A stretch of DNA of 64,000 bases from Stenotrophomonas sp. SAU14A_NAIMI4_5 (GCF_003086795.1 NZ_CP026003.1:2376777-2440776); one strand, 5' to 3'. Counted from the first letter of the stretch, positions 41,234-51,344 are shown. The notes: a model not told the origin generated them from the sequence alone. Numbers and translations are program-made.

Positions 41234-42586
41234 ATGTCCGACCCCAGAAACGGTCCTCCGCCGCTGCCCCAGGCCGCCCCCGCTTCGCCCCCGCCCTTGC
41301 CGGCGGCGAAGCTGGATGGTCCGGGTTCGCCGCAGGACGTCCCGCCCCTGCCTGGCAGCTTCCCGCTGGATACCAGCACCCTGCCGCAGGCCATCCGTGA
41401 TGAGGTCGAGGCGCCCGATCCGCTGGCCATCGATACCTCGGCCAGCGAACTCAAGGACGGCCTGAACCGCTGCCCGAAGTGTGGCAGCACCGACATCCGC
41501 CCCAGGCTCGGCACCGACGTCCTGGTCTGCCTGTACTGCCGTCACGAATGGCATGGCGCGCGGGTGGAGGAGGAATTCGGGCTGGGCGACGCGCTGGACC
41601 AGCTGCAGGGCACGGTCATCGCCTCCGGCGCACGCGACATCGACGCCGACACCTCGGCGCTGATGACCTTCAAGTGCGGCGGCTGTGGTGCCGAGGTCAC
41701 GGTCAACACCGAAAGCACGATGACCGCGCGCTGCCACTGGTGCCGCCACGTGTTCGGCGTCAACGAACAGATCAGCAACGGCGCCGTGCCCGATGCCGTG
41801 TTGCCCTTCCACATCAAGAAGGACGATGCGGTTGCGCGCATCCGCCAGTTCGTCGACAAGCGCCGGATGTTCGCGCTGAAGGCCTTCAAGGACCAGTTCA
41901 CCCCGGAAAACGTGGTGGGCGTGTACCTGCCCTACATGATCGTGGACAGCAATGTCAGCGCGGCCGTGGCCGGCAAGGGCGAGATCAAGACCCGCGAGTA
42001 CACCCGCGGCACCGAGAAGAACAAGCAGACCTACTACGACGCGGACATCTACCAGGTCGAGCGCCAGGTCGAATTCACCGTCGACGACCTGCCGCTGGAA
42101 TCCTCGGCCGAGCGCGGCAACCTCGACACGCGCACCAACACCAACAACATCATCAACACCATCCTGCCGTTCGACACCAAGAACGCGGTGAAGTGGAACG
42201 CGTCCTACCTGGCGGGCTTCACCTCCGAGAAGCGCAACGTGGATGTGGAGAAGCTGCGCCCACGGCTGGAAGACCAGCTGCTGTCGATCGCCCGCGCGCA
42301 GGTCGAAGCCAGCGTGCGCCGCTACGACCGCGGCGTGCGCTGGGAGCAGGAACAGCTGGACGTGCACGGCAGCCGCTGGGTGTCGATGTACCTGCCGGTC
42401 TGGCTGTACTCCTACCACCAGCCCGGCGCCAATGGCGGCATGCTGCACTACATCGCGGTGAACGGCCGTACCGGCGAAACCATGGGCAGCGTCCCCGTGC
42501 AGCAGTGGAAGATGCTGCTGGCCGCCCTGGCGACCGGTACGGTCATCGAAGCCCTCGCAATTGCCTTCCTGGTGGCGACAACATGA
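41234..42586 (+). CDS. Double zinc-ribbon membrane protein of the SPFH operon
   Basis: This 450-residue protein starts with about 50 Pro-rich residues. The first zinc ribbon is RCPKCGSTDIRPRLG with VCLYCRHEWHG, near residue 80. The second is FKCGGCGAEVTV with ARCHWCRHVFG, near residue 150. A large middle domain resembles TFIIB-type zinc-ribbon proteins that accompany SPFH genes (NVVGVYLPYMIVDSNVSAAV, TKNAVKWNASYLAGFTSEKR). A single hydrophobic helix ends the protein (MLLAALATGTVIEALAIAFL). It starts 20 bp after the SPFH gene and overlaps the next by 4 nt. The role is unknown, probably as partner of the SPFH scaffold. Confidence 0.85.
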   Translation: MSDPRNGPPPLPQAAPASPPPLPAAKLDGPGSPQDVPPLPGSFPLDTSTLPQAIRDEVEAPDPLAIDTSASELKDGLNRCPKCGSTDIRPRLGTDVLVCLYCRHEWHGARVEEEFGLGDALDQLQGTVIASGARDIDADTSALMTFKCGGCGAEVTVNTESTMTARCHWCRHVFGVNEQISNGAVPDAVLPFHIKKDDAVARIRQFVDKRRMFALKAFKDQFTPENVVGVYLPYMIVDSNVSAAVAGKGEIKTREYTRGTEKNKQTYYDADIYQVERQVEFTVDDLPLESSAERGNLDTRTNTNNIINTILPFDTKNAVKWNASYLAGFTSEKRNVDVEKLRPRLEDQLLSIARAQVEASVRRYDRGVRWEQEQLDVHGSRWVSMYLPVWLYSYHQPGANGGMLHYIAVNGRTGETMGSVPVQQWKMLLAALATGTVIEALAIAFLVATT

Positions 42587-42843
42587 GTGACGACAGTGGT
42601 CTCTGGTTGCTGGCGGCCGGCCCGGCCGGTGCTACCGCGCTGTACTGGGCGCTGTACCGCTATTACCGCAACACCGACAAATCGCATTCGTTCGAACACG
42701 AGACCGCGATCGACGCCAAGCCGGTCACCGGCTCGGACCGTCGCGTGGATTCGATCACCGGCACGCAGGAACGGCGCGTGCGCGGTGACAACGTGTACGA
42801 GTACCGCAAACGGGTGGTGCGGGTGAAGCCCAGCGGTGACTGA
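42583..42843 (+). CDS. Small membrane-anchored hypothetical protein of the SPFH operon
   Basis: This 86-residue protein has one N-terminal hydrophobic helix (GLWLLAAGPAGATALYWALY) and a charged tail rich in Arg (TGTQERRVRGDNVYEYRKRV). The ATG overlaps the zinc-ribbon stop by 4 nt, which supports translation as the third member of the operon. No family is recognised. The tight coupling suggests a structural partner of the SPFH and zinc-ribbon proteins. Confidence 0.75.
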   Translation: MSDDSGLWLLAAGPAGATALYWALYRYYRNTDKSHSFEHETAIDAKPVTGSDRRVDSITGTQERRVRGDNVYEYRKRVVRVKPSGD

Positions 42844-42912
42844 CACGGCACCACGCTGCCGTGACGCGGCCTTGATCTAGACTGGCGGCCCATGTTCTGC
42901 CTGCCCCTGCCT

Positions 42913-42929
42913 GGGGCGGGCAACGCCCC
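42913..42929 (+). promoter_or_regulatory. Leader hairpin ahead of the multi-PAS kinase
   Basis: GGGGCG-GGCAA-CGCCCC forms a 6-bp G+C stem 17 nt before the GTG start of the hybrid kinase. It may influence translation initiation or end the SPFH transcript. Confidence 0.3.
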
Positions 42930-42946
42930 GCCGTTCGAGATCGACC

Positions 42947-45742
42947 GTGAACCAGCCTCCCGTTCCCCAGCCGCAAGCCGCCCATGCCTCCGAAAGCGTA
43001 ACGATGGCGCTGGCAGCGGGTGCCATCGTCGGCACCTGGTTCTGGGATGTGCCGAACGACCAGCTGACCGTTGATGAAGCCCTGGCCCGCGCGTTCGGGC
43101 TCGACCCGGCGCTTGCGCAGCGCAAGCTGCAGCTGCACGAGGTGCTGGGCACGGTGCACCCCGATGACCTGGCCGGGCTGACCTCGGCCATCGAGCATGC
43201 CGTGCGGCACGGCGGCCGCTTCGCGCATCAGTACCGCACGCGCGGCGCCGATGGCGGTTACCACTGGCTGGAAAGCATCGGCCGCGTCGACCTGGACGAG
43301 AACGGTCGGGCACTGCGCTTCCCTGGCGTCCTGATCGACATCGACGAACGGCTGCGGGTGCAGGCCGAGCGTGACCAGGCCCAGGCCCTGCTGCGCTCCT
43401 TTGTTGAGGCCGCGCCGGGCGTGATGTATGCCAAGGATCGCCAGGGCCGCCTGCTGATGGGCAACAGCGGCACAACGGCACTGATCGGGCGCCCCCCGGC
43501 GGAGTATCTCGGGCGGACCGATGCCGAGCTGTTGGCCAACCCCGCTCAGGCTGCAGCGGTGATGATTACCGACGAGCGGGTAATGTCCAGCGGCCGCAGC
43601 GAGCAGTTGGAAGAAGAAGTCAGCTTTCCAGACGGCCGCCGGGCCTGGTGGCTGTCGACCAAGGCGCCGCTGCGCAACGATGCTGGCGAAGTGATCGGCC
43701 TGGTCGGCACCTCGCTGGACATCACCGACCGCAAGTCGGCCGAGGCCGAGCGTCTCGACATCGAGGAACGCTATCGACTGGCCGCACAGGCCACAAACGA
43801 TGCGATCTGGGACTGGCGCATGGTCGACGGGCACGTCGTCTGGAACGAGGCGCTGTCCAGCCTGTTCGGTCACCCGGTGAAGGAGACCAGCGCGCAGTGG
43901 TGGCTCGACCACATCCATCCCGAAGACCGCGAGCGCATCGATCGCAACATCCACGCCGTCATCGACGGCGACGGCATCACCTGGACCGGCGAGTATCGCT
44001 TCCGTCGCGCAGATGGCAGCTATGCCGCCGTGCTTGATCGTGGTGCGGTGCTGCGCGACGTTGATGGCCGCCCGCAGCGGATGATCGGCGCCATGCTCGA
44101 CCTGTCCGGACGCAAGGCGGCCGAAGCAGCGCTGGCCGAGGGTGAGGAGCGCCTGCGCCTGGCCACGGAAGCAGGCGAGCTTGGGTTATGGGACCTGGAC
44201 CTGGTGCAGAAAGTCCTGCTCTGGCCCGCGCGCATGAAGGCGATGTTCGGCATCTCCCCCGACGCGGAGGTGGACATCGAGGATTTCCGCAACGGCCTGC
44301 ATCCGGACGATCGTGCCGCGACGCTGGCAGCACTCGATGCATCTGCCGATCCACAGCGGCGCGCCAACTACGATGTGGAGTACCGTACCGTCGGCAAGGA
44401 AGATGGCGTGGTGCGCTGGGTCGCGGCCAAGGGCCGGGGCATCTTCGAGGCCGGGCGCTGCGTACGCCTGCTGGGCGTGGCCATCGATATCACCGCACGC
44501 AAGGCGGCCGACGAGCGCCTCCGCGAGTTGAACGAGCAGCTGGAAGCGCGGGTGCGTGCCGAAGTGGCGGAGCGCATGCGGGTGGAGGACGCGCTGCGGC
44601 AGAGCCGCAAGATGGAAGCCGTCGGCCAGCTCAGCGGCGGCATCGCGCACGACTTCAACAACATGCTGGCCACGGTGATCGGCCCGCTGGACCTGCTGGC
44701 GCTGCGTATCGGCGACAGTGATGCACGCGCGGTGCGCTACATCGAGATGGCCCTGGACGGTGCCCAGCGTGCCGCCCAGCTGACCCAGCGGCTGCTGGCC
44801 TTCTCACGCCAGCAGCCGCTGCAGCCGGTTGCCCTGGACGTGAACCATCTGGTGGCCGGCATGACCGATCTGCTGGTGCATTCGCTCGGCAGCAGCGTCA
44901 TCCTCGAAACCGTGCTGGGTGGCGGCCAGTGGTGGACGCACGCCGATGCCAACCAGCTGGAGAACGTGATCCTCAATCTGGCGGTGAACGCGCGCGATGC
45001 CATGCCGGGCGGCGGTCGCCTGACGCTGCAGACCAGCAACTGCCCGATCGGCCTGGCCAGCGTGGCCGAGCACGGCGGCGTCCCCACCGGCGATTACGTG
45101 CGCATCGCCGTGACCGACACCGGCGGCGGCATGGCGCCCGAGGTGATGGCACGCGCGTTCGATCCGTTCTTCACCACCAAGCCGGTCGGCCAGGGCACCG
45201 GCCTGGGCCTGTCGCAGGTCTATGGCTTCGTGCAGCAGTCCAACGGGCACGTCCGCCTGCAGTCCGCACCCGGCACGGGCACCACCGTCATCATCTACCT
45301 GCCGCGCCTGCTGGCCGAGGTGGACGCCCTGCCGCCGGCCAAGGCCGATGTGGCGCCGCTGTTCGGCGGTGGCGCCGAGCAGATCCTGGTGGTGGACGAT
45401 GACGCAGCGGTACGCGCGTTCTCGGTCGATGCGCTGTCCGAACTCGGCTACCGCGTGCTGTCGGCCGATGGCGCTGCCAGCGCCCTGCCCCTGCTGCAGG
45501 CCCACCCCGGCATCGCGCTGCTGTTCACCGACGTGGTGATGCCCGGGGTCAACGGCCGCCAGCTCGCCGACAAGGCCCTGGCGCGGCATCCGCACCTGAA
45601 GGTCCTGTTCGCCACCGGCAACAGCCGCAATGCCCTGGTCGACGACGGCGTGCTGGACGCGCATGTGCAGCTGATCGGCAAGCCATTCACCATCAGCGAA
45701 CTCGCCACGCGCGTCCGCGCCGTCCTCTCCGCGGAACGCTGA
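42947..45742 (+). CDS. Multi-PAS hybrid histidine kinase with C-terminal receiver
   Basis: This 931-residue soluble kinase has four PAS/PAC modules at roughly 20-140, 150-265, 275-395 and 400-520. Each ends in a PAC-like phrase such as GVLIDIDERLR, GTSLDITDRKSAE, GAMLDLSGRKAAE and GVAIDITARKAAD. The HisKA motif is [20 protein letters not shown]. The HATPase has NLAVNARDAMPGGG, DTGGGM and GTGLGLSQVYGF. The receiver is at about 815-931 (ILVVDDDAAVRAFSV, LLFTDVVMPGVNG, IGKPFTISEL). It probably autophosphorylates in response to cytosolic ligands or redox state. The start is a GTG, and no dedicated regulator gene follows. The output is unknown. Confidence 0.9.
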   Translation: MNQPPVPQPQAAHASESVTMALAAGAIVGTWFWDVPNDQLTVDEALARAFGLDPALAQRKLQLHEVLGTVHPDDLAGLTSAIEHAVRHGGRFAHQYRTRGADGGYHWLESIGRVDLDENGRALRFPGVLIDIDERLRVQAERDQAQALLRSFVEAAPGVMYAKDRQGRLLMGNSGTTALIGRPPAEYLGRTDAELLANPAQAAAVMITDERVMSSGRSEQLEEEVSFPDGRRAWWLSTKAPLRNDAGEVIGLVGTSLDITDRKSAEAERLDIEERYRLAAQATNDAIWDWRMVDGHVVWNEALSSLFGHPVKETSAQWWLDHIHPEDRERIDRNIHAVIDGDGITWTGEYRFRRADGSYAAVLDRGAVLRDVDGRPQRMIGAMLDLSGRKAAEAALAEGEERLRLATEAGELGLWDLDLVQKVLLWPARMKAMFGISPDAEVDIEDFRNGLHPDDRAATLAALDASADPQRRANYDVEYRTVGKEDGVVRWVAAKGRGIFEAGRCVRLLGVAIDITARKAADERLRELNEQLEARVRAEVAERMRVEDALRQSRKMEAVGQLSGGIAHDFNNMLATVIGPLDLLALRIGDSDARAVRYIEMALDGAQRAAQLTQRLLAFSRQQPLQPVALDVNHLVAGMTDLLVHSLGSSVILETVLGGGQWWTHADANQLENVILNLAVNARDAMPGGGRLTLQTSNCPIGLASVAEHGGVPTGDYVRIAVTDTGGGMAPEVMARAFDPFFTTKPVGQGTGLGLSQVYGFVQQSNGHVRLQSAPGTGTTVIIYLPRLLAEVDALPPAKADVAPLFGGGAEQILVVDDDAAVRAFSVDALSELGYRVLSADGAASALPLLQAHPGIALLFTDVVMPGVNGRQLADKALARHPHLKVLFATGNSRNALVDDGVLDAHVQLIGKPFTISELATRVRAVLSAER

Positions 45743-45756
45743 GCCTGAGTGCTTCC

Positions 45757-45898
45757 CGGCGGGCAGCGAAGGCAGCATCGCCACCGCACCGCGGATCAGG
45801 GCCAGCATGCCGAGCTCGAACTCGGCCTGCGCGGCCGCCGGTTCGAACCCGCGTCGCAACAGACTGAATGGGCGGCCGTGAGGGACTTCACCACCTGC
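45757..45898 (-). pseudogene. Possible remnant of a TetR-type regulator C-terminus
   Basis: Between a TAG at 45899-45901 and the end of the kinase gene, the minus strand reads PFSLLRRGFEPAAAQAEFEL and GMLALIRGAVAMLP. This resembles the last helices of TetR/AcrR regulators. There is no start codon before GMLALI, no N-terminal DNA-binding part, and no stop before the antisense of the kinase gene. It may be a decayed gene next to the aldehyde oxidoreductase operon, or a chance open stretch in G+C-rich DNA. Confidence 0.3.
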
Positions 45899-45961
45899 CT
45901 ACCGCAGCACAGCCATGCTGACACGTAATCCCGTCAGCCGACTGCAGCCAGCGGAGTCACG

Positions 45962-46609
45962 ATGAATCCCCCTTCCAAGCTTCCGCTCACGCGGCGCGAC
46001 ATGCTCAAGCTCAGTGCGGGCTCGGCCACCACCATGGCCATGCCCGCCGCTGTCGCTGCCGCCGCCGAGCCCGACCGCTCCTCCGCACGCGCCCCGGTCA
46101 CCACGCAGGTGACCTTCAAAGTGAACGGTGCAAGCCGCTCACTGCTGCTCGACACCCGGGTCACCCTGCTGGATGCGCTGCGTGAGCACCTGCAGCTGAC
46201 GGGCACAAAAAAGGGCTGCGACCATGGGCAGTGCGGTGCCTGCACCGTCCTGCTGGACGGCCGTCGCATCAATGCGTGCTTGACCCTGGCGGTGATGCAT
46301 GAAGGCGCCAGCATTACCACCATCGAGGGAATGGGATCACCTGGCAACCTCAGCGACATGCAGGCCGCCTTCGTCAAGCATGATGGTTTCCAGTGCGGTT
46401 ACTGCACGCCGGGCCAGATCTGCTCGGCCGTGGCGGTGCTCGACGAAATCCAGCGGGATGTCCCCAGCCACGCCACTGCGCGCCTGGACGAGCCTGCGGC
46501 ACTGACACCTGAAGAGATCCGCGAACGGATGAGCGGCAATATCTGCCGCTGCGGCGCCTACTCCAACATCATCGAAGCGATCCAGGATGCAGCGGGGAAG
46601 CGCTCATGA
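45962..46609 (+). CDS. paoA: Periplasmic aldehyde oxidoreductase, 2Fe-2S subunit (PaoA)
   Basis: This 215-residue small subunit carries the electron-transfer clusters of a molybdenum aldehyde oxidoreductase. A Tat signal peptide is present ([20 protein letters not shown]), so the complex is exported folded. The plant-ferredoxin-type cluster uses [16 protein letters not shown] plus the Cys of NACLTL. The second [2Fe-2S] cluster uses [10 protein letters not shown] and [11 protein letters not shown]. Length and order match E. coli PaoA/YagT. The ATGA overlap with the next gene marks a tightly coupled operon. Confidence 0.94.
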   Translation: MNPPSKLPLTRRDMLKLSAGSATTMAMPAAVAAAAEPDRSSARAPVTTQVTFKVNGASRSLLLDTRVTLLDALREHLQLTGTKKGCDHGQCGACTVLLDGRRINACLTLAVMHEGASITTIEGMGSPGNLSDMQAAFVKHDGFQCGYCTPGQICSAVAVLDEIQRDVPSHATARLDEPAALTPEEIRERMSGNICRCGAYSNIIEAIQDAAGKRS

Positions 46610-47562
46610 GGGCTTTCACCTATGAACGCCCTGCCAGCGCGGCCGATGCCATTGCCGCCGCCACGCGCGCACCGGGCGCACGCTTCATCGCAGGGGGCAC
46701 CAACCTGCTCGACCTGATGAAGCTGGAAGTGGAAACGCCGTCGCATCTGATCGATGTGAACGGGCTGGGCATGGACGGCATCGAAGCGACGGCCGACGGC
46801 GGCGTCCGGATCGGTGCACTCGTGCGCAATACCGATCTGGCCGCAGACGCCCGCGTCCGTCGCGACTACGCCTTGCTGACCCGGGCGCTGGTGTCGGGTG
46901 CCTCCGGACAGCTGCGCAACAAGGCAACCACGGCAGGCAATCTCCTGCAGCGCACGCGCTGCCCCTACTTCTACGATACGGCCCAGGCCTGCAACAAGCG
47001 CCTGCCGGGCAGCGGGTGTGCCGCAGTTGAAGGCGCAAGCCGGCAGCTGGCGATTATCGGCGGCAGCGCAGACTGCATCGCCACGCATCCCAGCGACATG
47101 GCAGTGGCCATGATGGCCCTGGGCGCATCGGTGGAAACACTGCGTGCCGACGGCACGCGGCGGCTCATTGCGCTGGATGCCCTGTACCGCCCGCCGGGAG
47201 CAACGCCACACCTTGAGACCACGCTGCTGCGAGGCGAGCTGATCCAGACTGTGATCCTGCCACCCCCGGCAGGTGGCACCCATGTCTATCGGAAAGTGCG
47301 TGACCGCGCCTCCTATGCGTTTGCGCTTGTTTCGGTTGCTGCCATCGTGCAGGCCGATGGCAGCGGGCGCATCGCCCTGGGCGGCGTGGCCTACAAGCCA
47401 TGGCGCAGCGACGCCGCCGACGCCGCGCTGCCGCAGGGCGCTTCGGCCGTCATCTCGACGCTGTTGCAGGGTGCGGCACCGACCGGCCAGAACCACTTCA
47501 AGGCGGTACTGGCCGAACGCACGCTGGCATCCATCCTGCAGGATCTGAGGGCGCGCGCATGA
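46606..47562 (+). CDS. paoB: Aldehyde oxidoreductase, FAD subunit (PaoB)
   Basis: This 318-residue medium subunit of the xanthine-oxidase family binds FAD through [17 protein letters not shown] and [21 protein letters not shown] cysteine-rich insert ([20 protein letters not shown] with SGCAA and [11 protein letters not shown]) matches the region that holds an additional [4Fe-4S] cluster in E. coli PaoB. That cluster is absent from ordinary xanthine dehydrogenase M subunits. It passes electrons from the molybdenum centre to an acceptor. ATGA overlaps link it to paoA and paoC. Confidence 0.94.
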   Translation: MRAFTYERPASAADAIAAATRAPGARFIAGGTNLLDLMKLEVETPSHLIDVNGLGMDGIEATADGGVRIGALVRNTDLAADARVRRDYALLTRALVSGASGQLRNKATTAGNLLQRTRCPYFYDTAQACNKRLPGSGCAAVEGASRQLAIIGGSADCIATHPSDMAVAMMALGASVETLRADGTRRLIALDALYRPPGATPHLETTLLRGELIQTVILPPPAGGTHVYRKVRDRASYAFALVSVAAIVQADGSGRIALGGVAYKPWRSDAADAALPQGASAVISTLLQGAAPTGQNHFKAVLAERTLASILQDLRARA

Positions 47563-49760
47563 AGTTCACTACGCCTGCTGGCACCAATCCCATCGATGCA
47601 AGGAAGGTCGTCGGGCAACCGCACCCTCGCATCGACGGTCCATTGAAGGTTTCAGGAAAGGCGACCTACGCCTACGAGTGGCATGACGCGCTACCCGAAA
47701 CGCCGGCTTACGGCGTGGTCGTCGGCGCAGGGATAGCCACCGGAACCGTCGCGACACTGGATCTCGAGCCCGCTCGCCGCTCGCCAGGCGTCCTGGCCAT
47801 CGTCACTGCCGACAATGCAGGGCCGCTGCAGCGCGTGAAGCGCAACGCTGCGCCGCTGCTCGGTGGCCCGACCATCAGCCACTATCATCAGGCGCTGGCG
47901 GTGGTGGTTGCCGAGACCTTCGAGCAGGCACGCGCGGCGGCCGCCAGGGTCCGCGTGCGCTACGCGCCCCGGCACGGTTCATTCGACCTGGCTGCGGCCC
48001 GCAAGGATGAGGCGTCACTGAAGACGCCCGAACCCGATGCCCGGGTGGGCGATTTCGAAAAGGCATTCCAGCAGGCCGACATCACCCTCGATGCGACGTA
48101 CCACACCCCTGACCAGTCACACGCCATGATGGAGCCGCATGCAACGCTGGCGGCCTGGGACGGTGACCACCTGACCGTGTGGACATCCAACCAGATGATC
48201 GACTGGGGCCGGACGGACCTGGCCAGGACGCTGGGCATACCGAAGGACAATGTACGACTGGTATCGCCTTACATTGGCGGGGGCTTCGGCGGAAAGCTGT
48301 TCCTGCGCTCCGATGCCCTGCTTGCAGCGCTCGCGGCACGTGCGGCGAAGCGCCCGGTGAAGGTAGCGCTGCAACGCCCGCTGGTCGCCAACAACACGAC
48401 TCACCGACCCGCCACCATCCAGCGCATCCGGCTGGGCGCATCCCCGAACGGAACGTTGACCGCCATCGGACACGAATCCTGGTCAGGCAACCTCGCGGGC
48501 GGCTCGCCCGAGGAAGCCGTGCAGCAGACCCGTTTCCTGTATGCCGGCGCGCATCGGCTGGCCGCCCTGCGATTGGCTGCGCTGGATCTTCCCGAAGGCA
48601 ACGCGATGCGCGCACCTGGCGAGACGCCCGGGCTGATGGCCCTGGAAATCGCCATGGATGAGATGGCTGAGAAGGTCGGGCTGGATCCGATCGAGTTCCG
48701 CATCCGCAACGATACGCAGGTCGACCCCAGCGATCCGTCTCGTCCGTTTTCGCAGCGACAACTGGTGCAGTGCCTGCAATCCGGCGCCTCGCGCTTTGGC
48801 TGGGAGCGTCGCAGCGCCGTCCCGGCCGCCAATCGCGATGGACGATGGCTGGTCGGCATGGGTGTGGCAGCGGGCTTCCGCAACAACCTGGTTATGAAGT
48901 CCGGCGCGCGCGTGCGCCTGGCCACTGATGGGCACGTGACCGTCGAGACCGACATGACCGATATCGGCACCGGCAGCTACACCATCATCGGCCAGACCGC
49001 CGCCGAAATGCTGGGCGTTCCCCTGGAGCAGGTCACGGTGAAGCTGGGCGACTCGCGCTTTCCGGTTGCCGCCGGCTCCGGCGGACAGTGGGGTGCCAAC
49101 AGTTCTACTGCAGGCGTCTACGCGGCCTGCATGGCATTGCGGACCAAGGTCGCCAGCGCGCTGGGGATGGATGCTGCCGTGGCACGGTTTGAAGACGGCC
49201 ATGTCATCGATGGGCAACGACGCGCTTCCCTGACAGAGGCAACTGGCAGCGGGGAAATGGTTGCCGAGGACAGCATCGAGTTCGGAACCTTGCAGGAGAA
49301 GTTCCAGCAATCGACCTTCGCCGCGCATTTCGTGGAGGTCGGCGTTGATGTCGCGACGGGCGAAACGCGCATCCGGCGGATGCTGGCCGTCTGCGCTGCG
49401 GGACGCATCCTGAATCCCACGACGGCGCGCAGCCAGGTCATAGGCGCGATGACGATGGGCATCGGTGCTGCGCTGTCGGAGGAACTGGTCGTCGACCCGC
49501 GCTTGGGCTTCTTCGTCAACCATGATCTGGCAGGCTACGAGGTTCCGGTGCATGCCGATGTGCCCCACCAGGAGGTGGTGTTCCTCGACGAGGCCGATGC
49601 CGTGTCATCGCCCATGAAAGCCAAGGGCGTCGGCGAGCTGGGCTTGTGTGGTGTCAGTGCCGCCATCGCCAACGCCGTCTATAACGCAACCGGCGTACGG
49701 GTCAGGAATTACCCGCTGACGCTGGACAAGCTGCTGGCAGGCCTGCCAGACCTCGCATGA
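47559..49760 (+). CDS. paoC: Aldehyde oxidoreductase, molybdopterin subunit (PaoC)
   Basis: This 733-residue large subunit (E. coli PaoC has 732) oxidises aromatic and aliphatic aldehydes to acids at a molybdopterin-cytosine-dinucleotide site. Visible features are [78 protein letters not shown], and the catalytic Glu in [20 protein letters not shown]. It has no signal peptide and would be co-exported with PaoA. The gene starts within the paoB stop (ATGA) and overlaps the XdhC-type gene by 4 nt. Confidence 0.95.
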   Translation: MKFTTPAGTNPIDARKVVGQPHPRIDGPLKVSGKATYAYEWHDALPETPAYGVVVGAGIATGTVATLDLEPARRSPGVLAIVTADNAGPLQRVKRNAAPLLGGPTISHYHQALAVVVAETFEQARAAAARVRVRYAPRHGSFDLAAARKDEASLKTPEPDARVGDFEKAFQQADITLDATYHTPDQSHAMMEPHATLAAWDGDHLTVWTSNQMIDWGRTDLARTLGIPKDNVRLVSPYIGGGFGGKLFLRSDALLAALAARAAKRPVKVALQRPLVANNTTHRPATIQRIRLGASPNGTLTAIGHESWSGNLAGGSPEEAVQQTRFLYAGAHRLAALRLAALDLPEGNAMRAPGETPGLMALEIAMDEMAEKVGLDPIEFRIRNDTQVDPSDPSRPFSQRQLVQCLQSGASRFGWERRSAVPAANRDGRWLVGMGVAAGFRNNLVMKSGARVRLATDGHVTVETDMTDIGTGSYTIIGQTAAEMLGVPLEQVTVKLGDSRFPVAAGSGGQWGANSSTAGVYAACMALRTKVASALGMDAAVARFEDGHVIDGQRRASLTEATGSGEMVAEDSIEFGTLQEKFQQSTFAAHFVEVGVDVATGETRIRRMLAVCAAGRILNPTTARSQVIGAMTMGIGAALSEELVVDPRLGFFVNHDLAGYEVPVHADVPHQEVVFLDEADAVSSPMKAKGVGELGLCGVSAAIANAVYNATGVRVRNYPLTLDKLLAGLPDLA

Positions 49761-50746
49761 CGACGTCGTTCTTTCCCGCACCGCTGGACCTTGAAACGGG
49801 CAATGCGCGGCCCGCCCTGCGTGCTGCTGCCGATGCCGCACGCAATCGCTCTCCGGCGGTGCTGGCCATCGTGGTGCAGACCGAAGGATCAACCTACAGC
49901 CGTGCGGGGACCTGCGTGTTGTTTGCCGGCGACGAACAGATCGGCTGGCTCAGTGGCGGCTGCCTTGAGCCGGAGCTCGCACGTGCGGCCTGCAGAGTCG
50001 CAGCGGAAGGGCAGCTCTGCTGGGTAAAAATTGATACCCGCGATGATGATGCGCTGTTTTCCGGCAACGCCGTGGGCTGCCGCGGCTGCCAGTGGATCGC
50101 GCTGCTGCCGTTGCACGAGTTGCCGGGCCTGGCAGACTGCCTGGATGTCTGGCTGCAGGGCCGTGACACCCTGCGCCTGTCCCTGGCGACCAAGGGTCTT
50201 GTTGAAGGTCGCTGCGCCGGATCTTCGTTCTGCACCCAACTGCCGGTGCTCAAGAGCGACGAGGCCATCGAGACCAGCGCATGGCGCCTGCAATGGCACC
50301 GGCCACCGCTGGTGCAGCTGCATGGCGCCGGACCTGAGGCATTGACGCTGGTGCCAATGCTGGAACATCAGGGCTGGCTCATACAGATCGTGGAGCCGCG
50401 AAGGGCGTGGCAGGCGCGCCTGCCAGCGCTGCAGCAGACGAACGAGGAACAGGCAGACCGCCAAGTGGATGCGGCACTGGTCATGCACCACAACTTCGAG
50501 CTGGACCTGGATGCGTTGCGATTGCTTGCCCGATCAAGGATTCCTTTCATCGGATTGCTGGGCCCTCGCCAGCGCAGGGATGATCTGTTCAAGCTGCTGG
50601 ACGCAGGTACGCGCGTCGCGCTTGAGCCCCGGCTGCGCTCACCCATCGGCCTGGCACTGGGCGGACGGGGGCCCGAGGCAATCGCCCTGAGCATCACCGC
50701 CCAGCTGCAGGCATGGCGCCATGGCAGCGCACTGGGCAGTACGTGA
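49757..50746 (+). CDS. paoD: XdhC/PaoD-type molybdenum cofactor maturation protein
   Basis: This 329-residue chaperone of the XdhC/CoxI family binds and sulfurates the molybdenum cofactor and inserts it in the apo-enzyme. The N-terminal XdhC domain has VLAIVVQTEGSTYSRAGTCV and GWLSGGCLEPELARAA. The C-terminal Rossmann domain has VQLHGAGPEALTLVPMLEHQ and IPFIGLLGPRQRRDDLF. Its cysteine in SGGCLEPE is typical. It follows paoC with a 4-nt overlap, matching the PaoABCD order of E. coli. Confidence 0.88.
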   Translation: MTTSFFPAPLDLETGNARPALRAAADAARNRSPAVLAIVVQTEGSTYSRAGTCVLFAGDEQIGWLSGGCLEPELARAACRVAAEGQLCWVKIDTRDDDALFSGNAVGCRGCQWIALLPLHELPGLADCLDVWLQGRDTLRLSLATKGLVEGRCAGSSFCTQLPVLKSDEAIETSAWRLQWHRPPLVQLHGAGPEALTLVPMLEHQGWLIQIVEPRRAWQARLPALQQTNEEQADRQVDAALVMHHNFELDLDALRLLARSRIPFIGLLGPRQRRDDLFKLLDAGTRVALEPRLRSPIGLALGGRGPEAIALSITAQLQAWRHGSALGST

Positions 50747-51339
50747 GCGGGCACGCTGCCGTGGTGCTCGCCGCCGGAATGAGCCGTCGCCTGGGCCGAC
50801 CCAAGCAGTGGCTTCAGATCAATGGCGAATCACTGCTGCGGCGTGCAGCGCGGCTGGCGTCTGAGACAGATCCGGACGTGCTGATCGTACTGACGCCGCA
50901 GGGCCCTGCCTTCGGTCCGGAGCTGGCCGGACTGCGTGCCGTCCAGGTGCAGAATCCCACGCCCGGGCTGGGGGTCGGCAGCAGCCTCCTGCTGGCAGCG
51001 CCGCACCTCGGCACCGCCCGCCAGGTGCTGGTCCTGGTCTGCGACCAACCGCGCCTCCATGCGGCACATCTTCGTGCCCTGCTCGACGCCGCCGCCAGCA
51101 CGCCGTGCCACTGCGCTGCTACGCTGGAAGGCGGGGTGCCGGGTTCGCCGGCCGTTGTCCCCGCCGCGTGGTTCAACGACCTGCCGCAGAGCGGTAGCGA
51201 ACACGGTTTCGGTCGCCGCCTGCGGCAGACCCCGGGCGTCGCCCTTTGTGCCAGCGACGTGTGCCTCCGTGACATCGACAACCCGGACGATCTGCGCGCC
51301 GCATCTGCCGCCGGGTGGATCGACAGGCCGCCGCAATGA
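50743..51339 (+). CDS. MocA-like molybdopterin nucleotidyltransferase
   Basis: This 198-residue GT-A fold nucleotidyltransferase is probably the enzyme that attaches CMP to molybdopterin for the neighbouring aldehyde oxidoreductase. It has the nucleotide-binding signature AAVVLAAGMSRRLGRPKQWL, LVLVCDQPRLHAAHL and GVPGSPAVVPAAWF. I favour the GTG at 50743, which overlaps the paoD stop as GTGA. An ATG at 50713 is an alternative start. A local MocA homologue fits the need of PaoC for molybdopterin cytosine dinucleotide. An SMAG array begins 6 bp after its stop. Confidence 0.85.
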   Translation: MSGHAAVVLAAGMSRRLGRPKQWLQINGESLLRRAARLASETDPDVLIVLTPQGPAFGPELAGLRAVQVQNPTPGLGVGSSLLLAAPHLGTARQVLVLVCDQPRLHAAHLRALLDAAASTPCHCAATLEGGVPGSPAVVPAAWFNDLPQSGSEHGFGRRLRQTPGVALCASDVCLRDIDNPDDLRAASAAGWIDRPPQ

Positions 51340-51344
51340 CGAAC

